DNA from: a bacterium
GTDB taxonomy: Bacteria; Verrucomicrobiota; Verrucomicrobiia; Chthoniobacterales; Terrimicrobiaceae
DNA: 6,359 bases
Direction of reading: 5' to 3'
NCBI GenBank assembly: GCA_009920585.1
Contig: RFZT01000146.1
Location: 1-6,359, forward strand
Part shown: piece by piece, positions 6,252 to 6,359 of the stretch
Layout: every line of letters starts with the position of its first letter
How positions within the stretch are numbered: the stretch's first letter is position 1
The notes under the pieces: model-generated
What the model was told of the DNA's origin: nothing
Database searches by the model: none
What the model saw: only the letters and a program-made list of their open reading frames with translations
Program-made: the position numbers and the translations under genes

Positions 6252-6359
6252 GTGATTCGAAGAAATTTAGAGCACAAGATCGAACGGGCGCTGAAGCAGT
6301 TTCCTGCCGTGGTGTTGCTCGGAGCTAGACAGACTGGAAAGACGACGCTGGCAAAGATG
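6252..6359 (+). CDS. P-loop ATPase, AAA_14/DUF4143-type, N-terminal fragment
   Basis: Only the first 36 codons are inside the window; the frame is open at the right edge. The product begins MIRRNLEHKIERALKQFPAV and continues into a Walker A motif GARQTGKTT at residues 24-32, preceded by the hydrophobic strand AVVLL. This pattern (a short N-terminal helix, then FPAVVLLGARQTGKTT) is characteristic of the AAA_14/DUF4143 ATPase family, cytoplasmic proteins of about 400 residues whose cellular role is poorly known and which are often present in several copies per genome. GTG at 6252 is the only usual start after the in-frame TAG at 6243-6245. The AGGGG touching the start is too close to serve as a Shine-Dalgarno, so initiation may be leaderless or weak. 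It has no evident link to the efflux operon and is separated from it by an AT-rich spacer. Confidence 0.8.
   Translation, partial: MIRRNLEHKIERALKQFPAVVLLGARQTGKTTLAKM

Noticed and set aside
5988..6277. Minus-strand open frames of 66-83 codons across the spacer
   Set aside because: Overlapping frames with no recognisable domain that run through the inverted repeat and, in one case, into the ATPase start; none has coding support.

Overview
The window holds a complete, tightly packed four-gene operon on the + strand (18-5957) for a tripartite heavy-metal efflux pump of the RND (HME, CusCBA/CzcCBA-like) type. A spacer of about 290 bases follows, and then the first 36 codons of an unrelated P-loop ATPase that runs off the right edge. 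All supported genes are on the + strand. No rRNA, tRNA, CRISPR array, insertion sequence or integrase is visible.

Organism: a Gram-negative-type (diderm) bacterium, because the operon encodes an outer-membrane channel, a lipoprotein adaptor and an inner-membrane RND pump. Coding DNA is moderately GC-rich, with mixed use of A/T- and G/C-ending codons. The small fourth protein (core GPNGGRIL...EPHAEFFVT) and the wording of the pump resemble, from memory, proteins of Verrucomicrobiota and relatives. This placement is an inference and is not proven by the window.

Layout: a TolC-family outer-membrane factor (18-1241) overlaps by 4 bases (ATGA) a periplasmic adaptor lipoprotein (1238-2338). That gene overlaps by 11 bases the 1054-residue RND pump (2328-5492). 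Three bases after the pump stop codon begins a 153-residue exported protein (5496-5957) with His near its mature N-terminus and a CxxC...CxCxHxH tail. The spacing implies one transcript with coupled translation. The promoter and any metal-sensing regulator must lie left of the window, since only 17 bases precede the first gene.

How they work together: the pump takes metal ion from the periplasm (and possibly the cytoplasm) using the proton gradient. The adaptor bridges it to the outer-membrane channel, and the small Cys/His protein is a plausible periplasmic metal carrier or buffer, analogous in position and role (not in sequence) to CusF. The metal is not settled: the CusA methionine triad is not conserved, and the TM4 and TM11-region motifs mix CusA-like and CzcA-like features.

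The most unusual points are the small Cys/His protein and the adaptor's architecture: an N-terminal lipobox, no evident coiled-coil hairpin, a short His-rich segment and a C-terminal transmembrane helix. The spacer is AT-rich toward its right end and contains a perfect 14-bp inverted repeat just before the ATPase start, an 18-bp palindrome nearer the operon, and no convincing intrinsic terminator.
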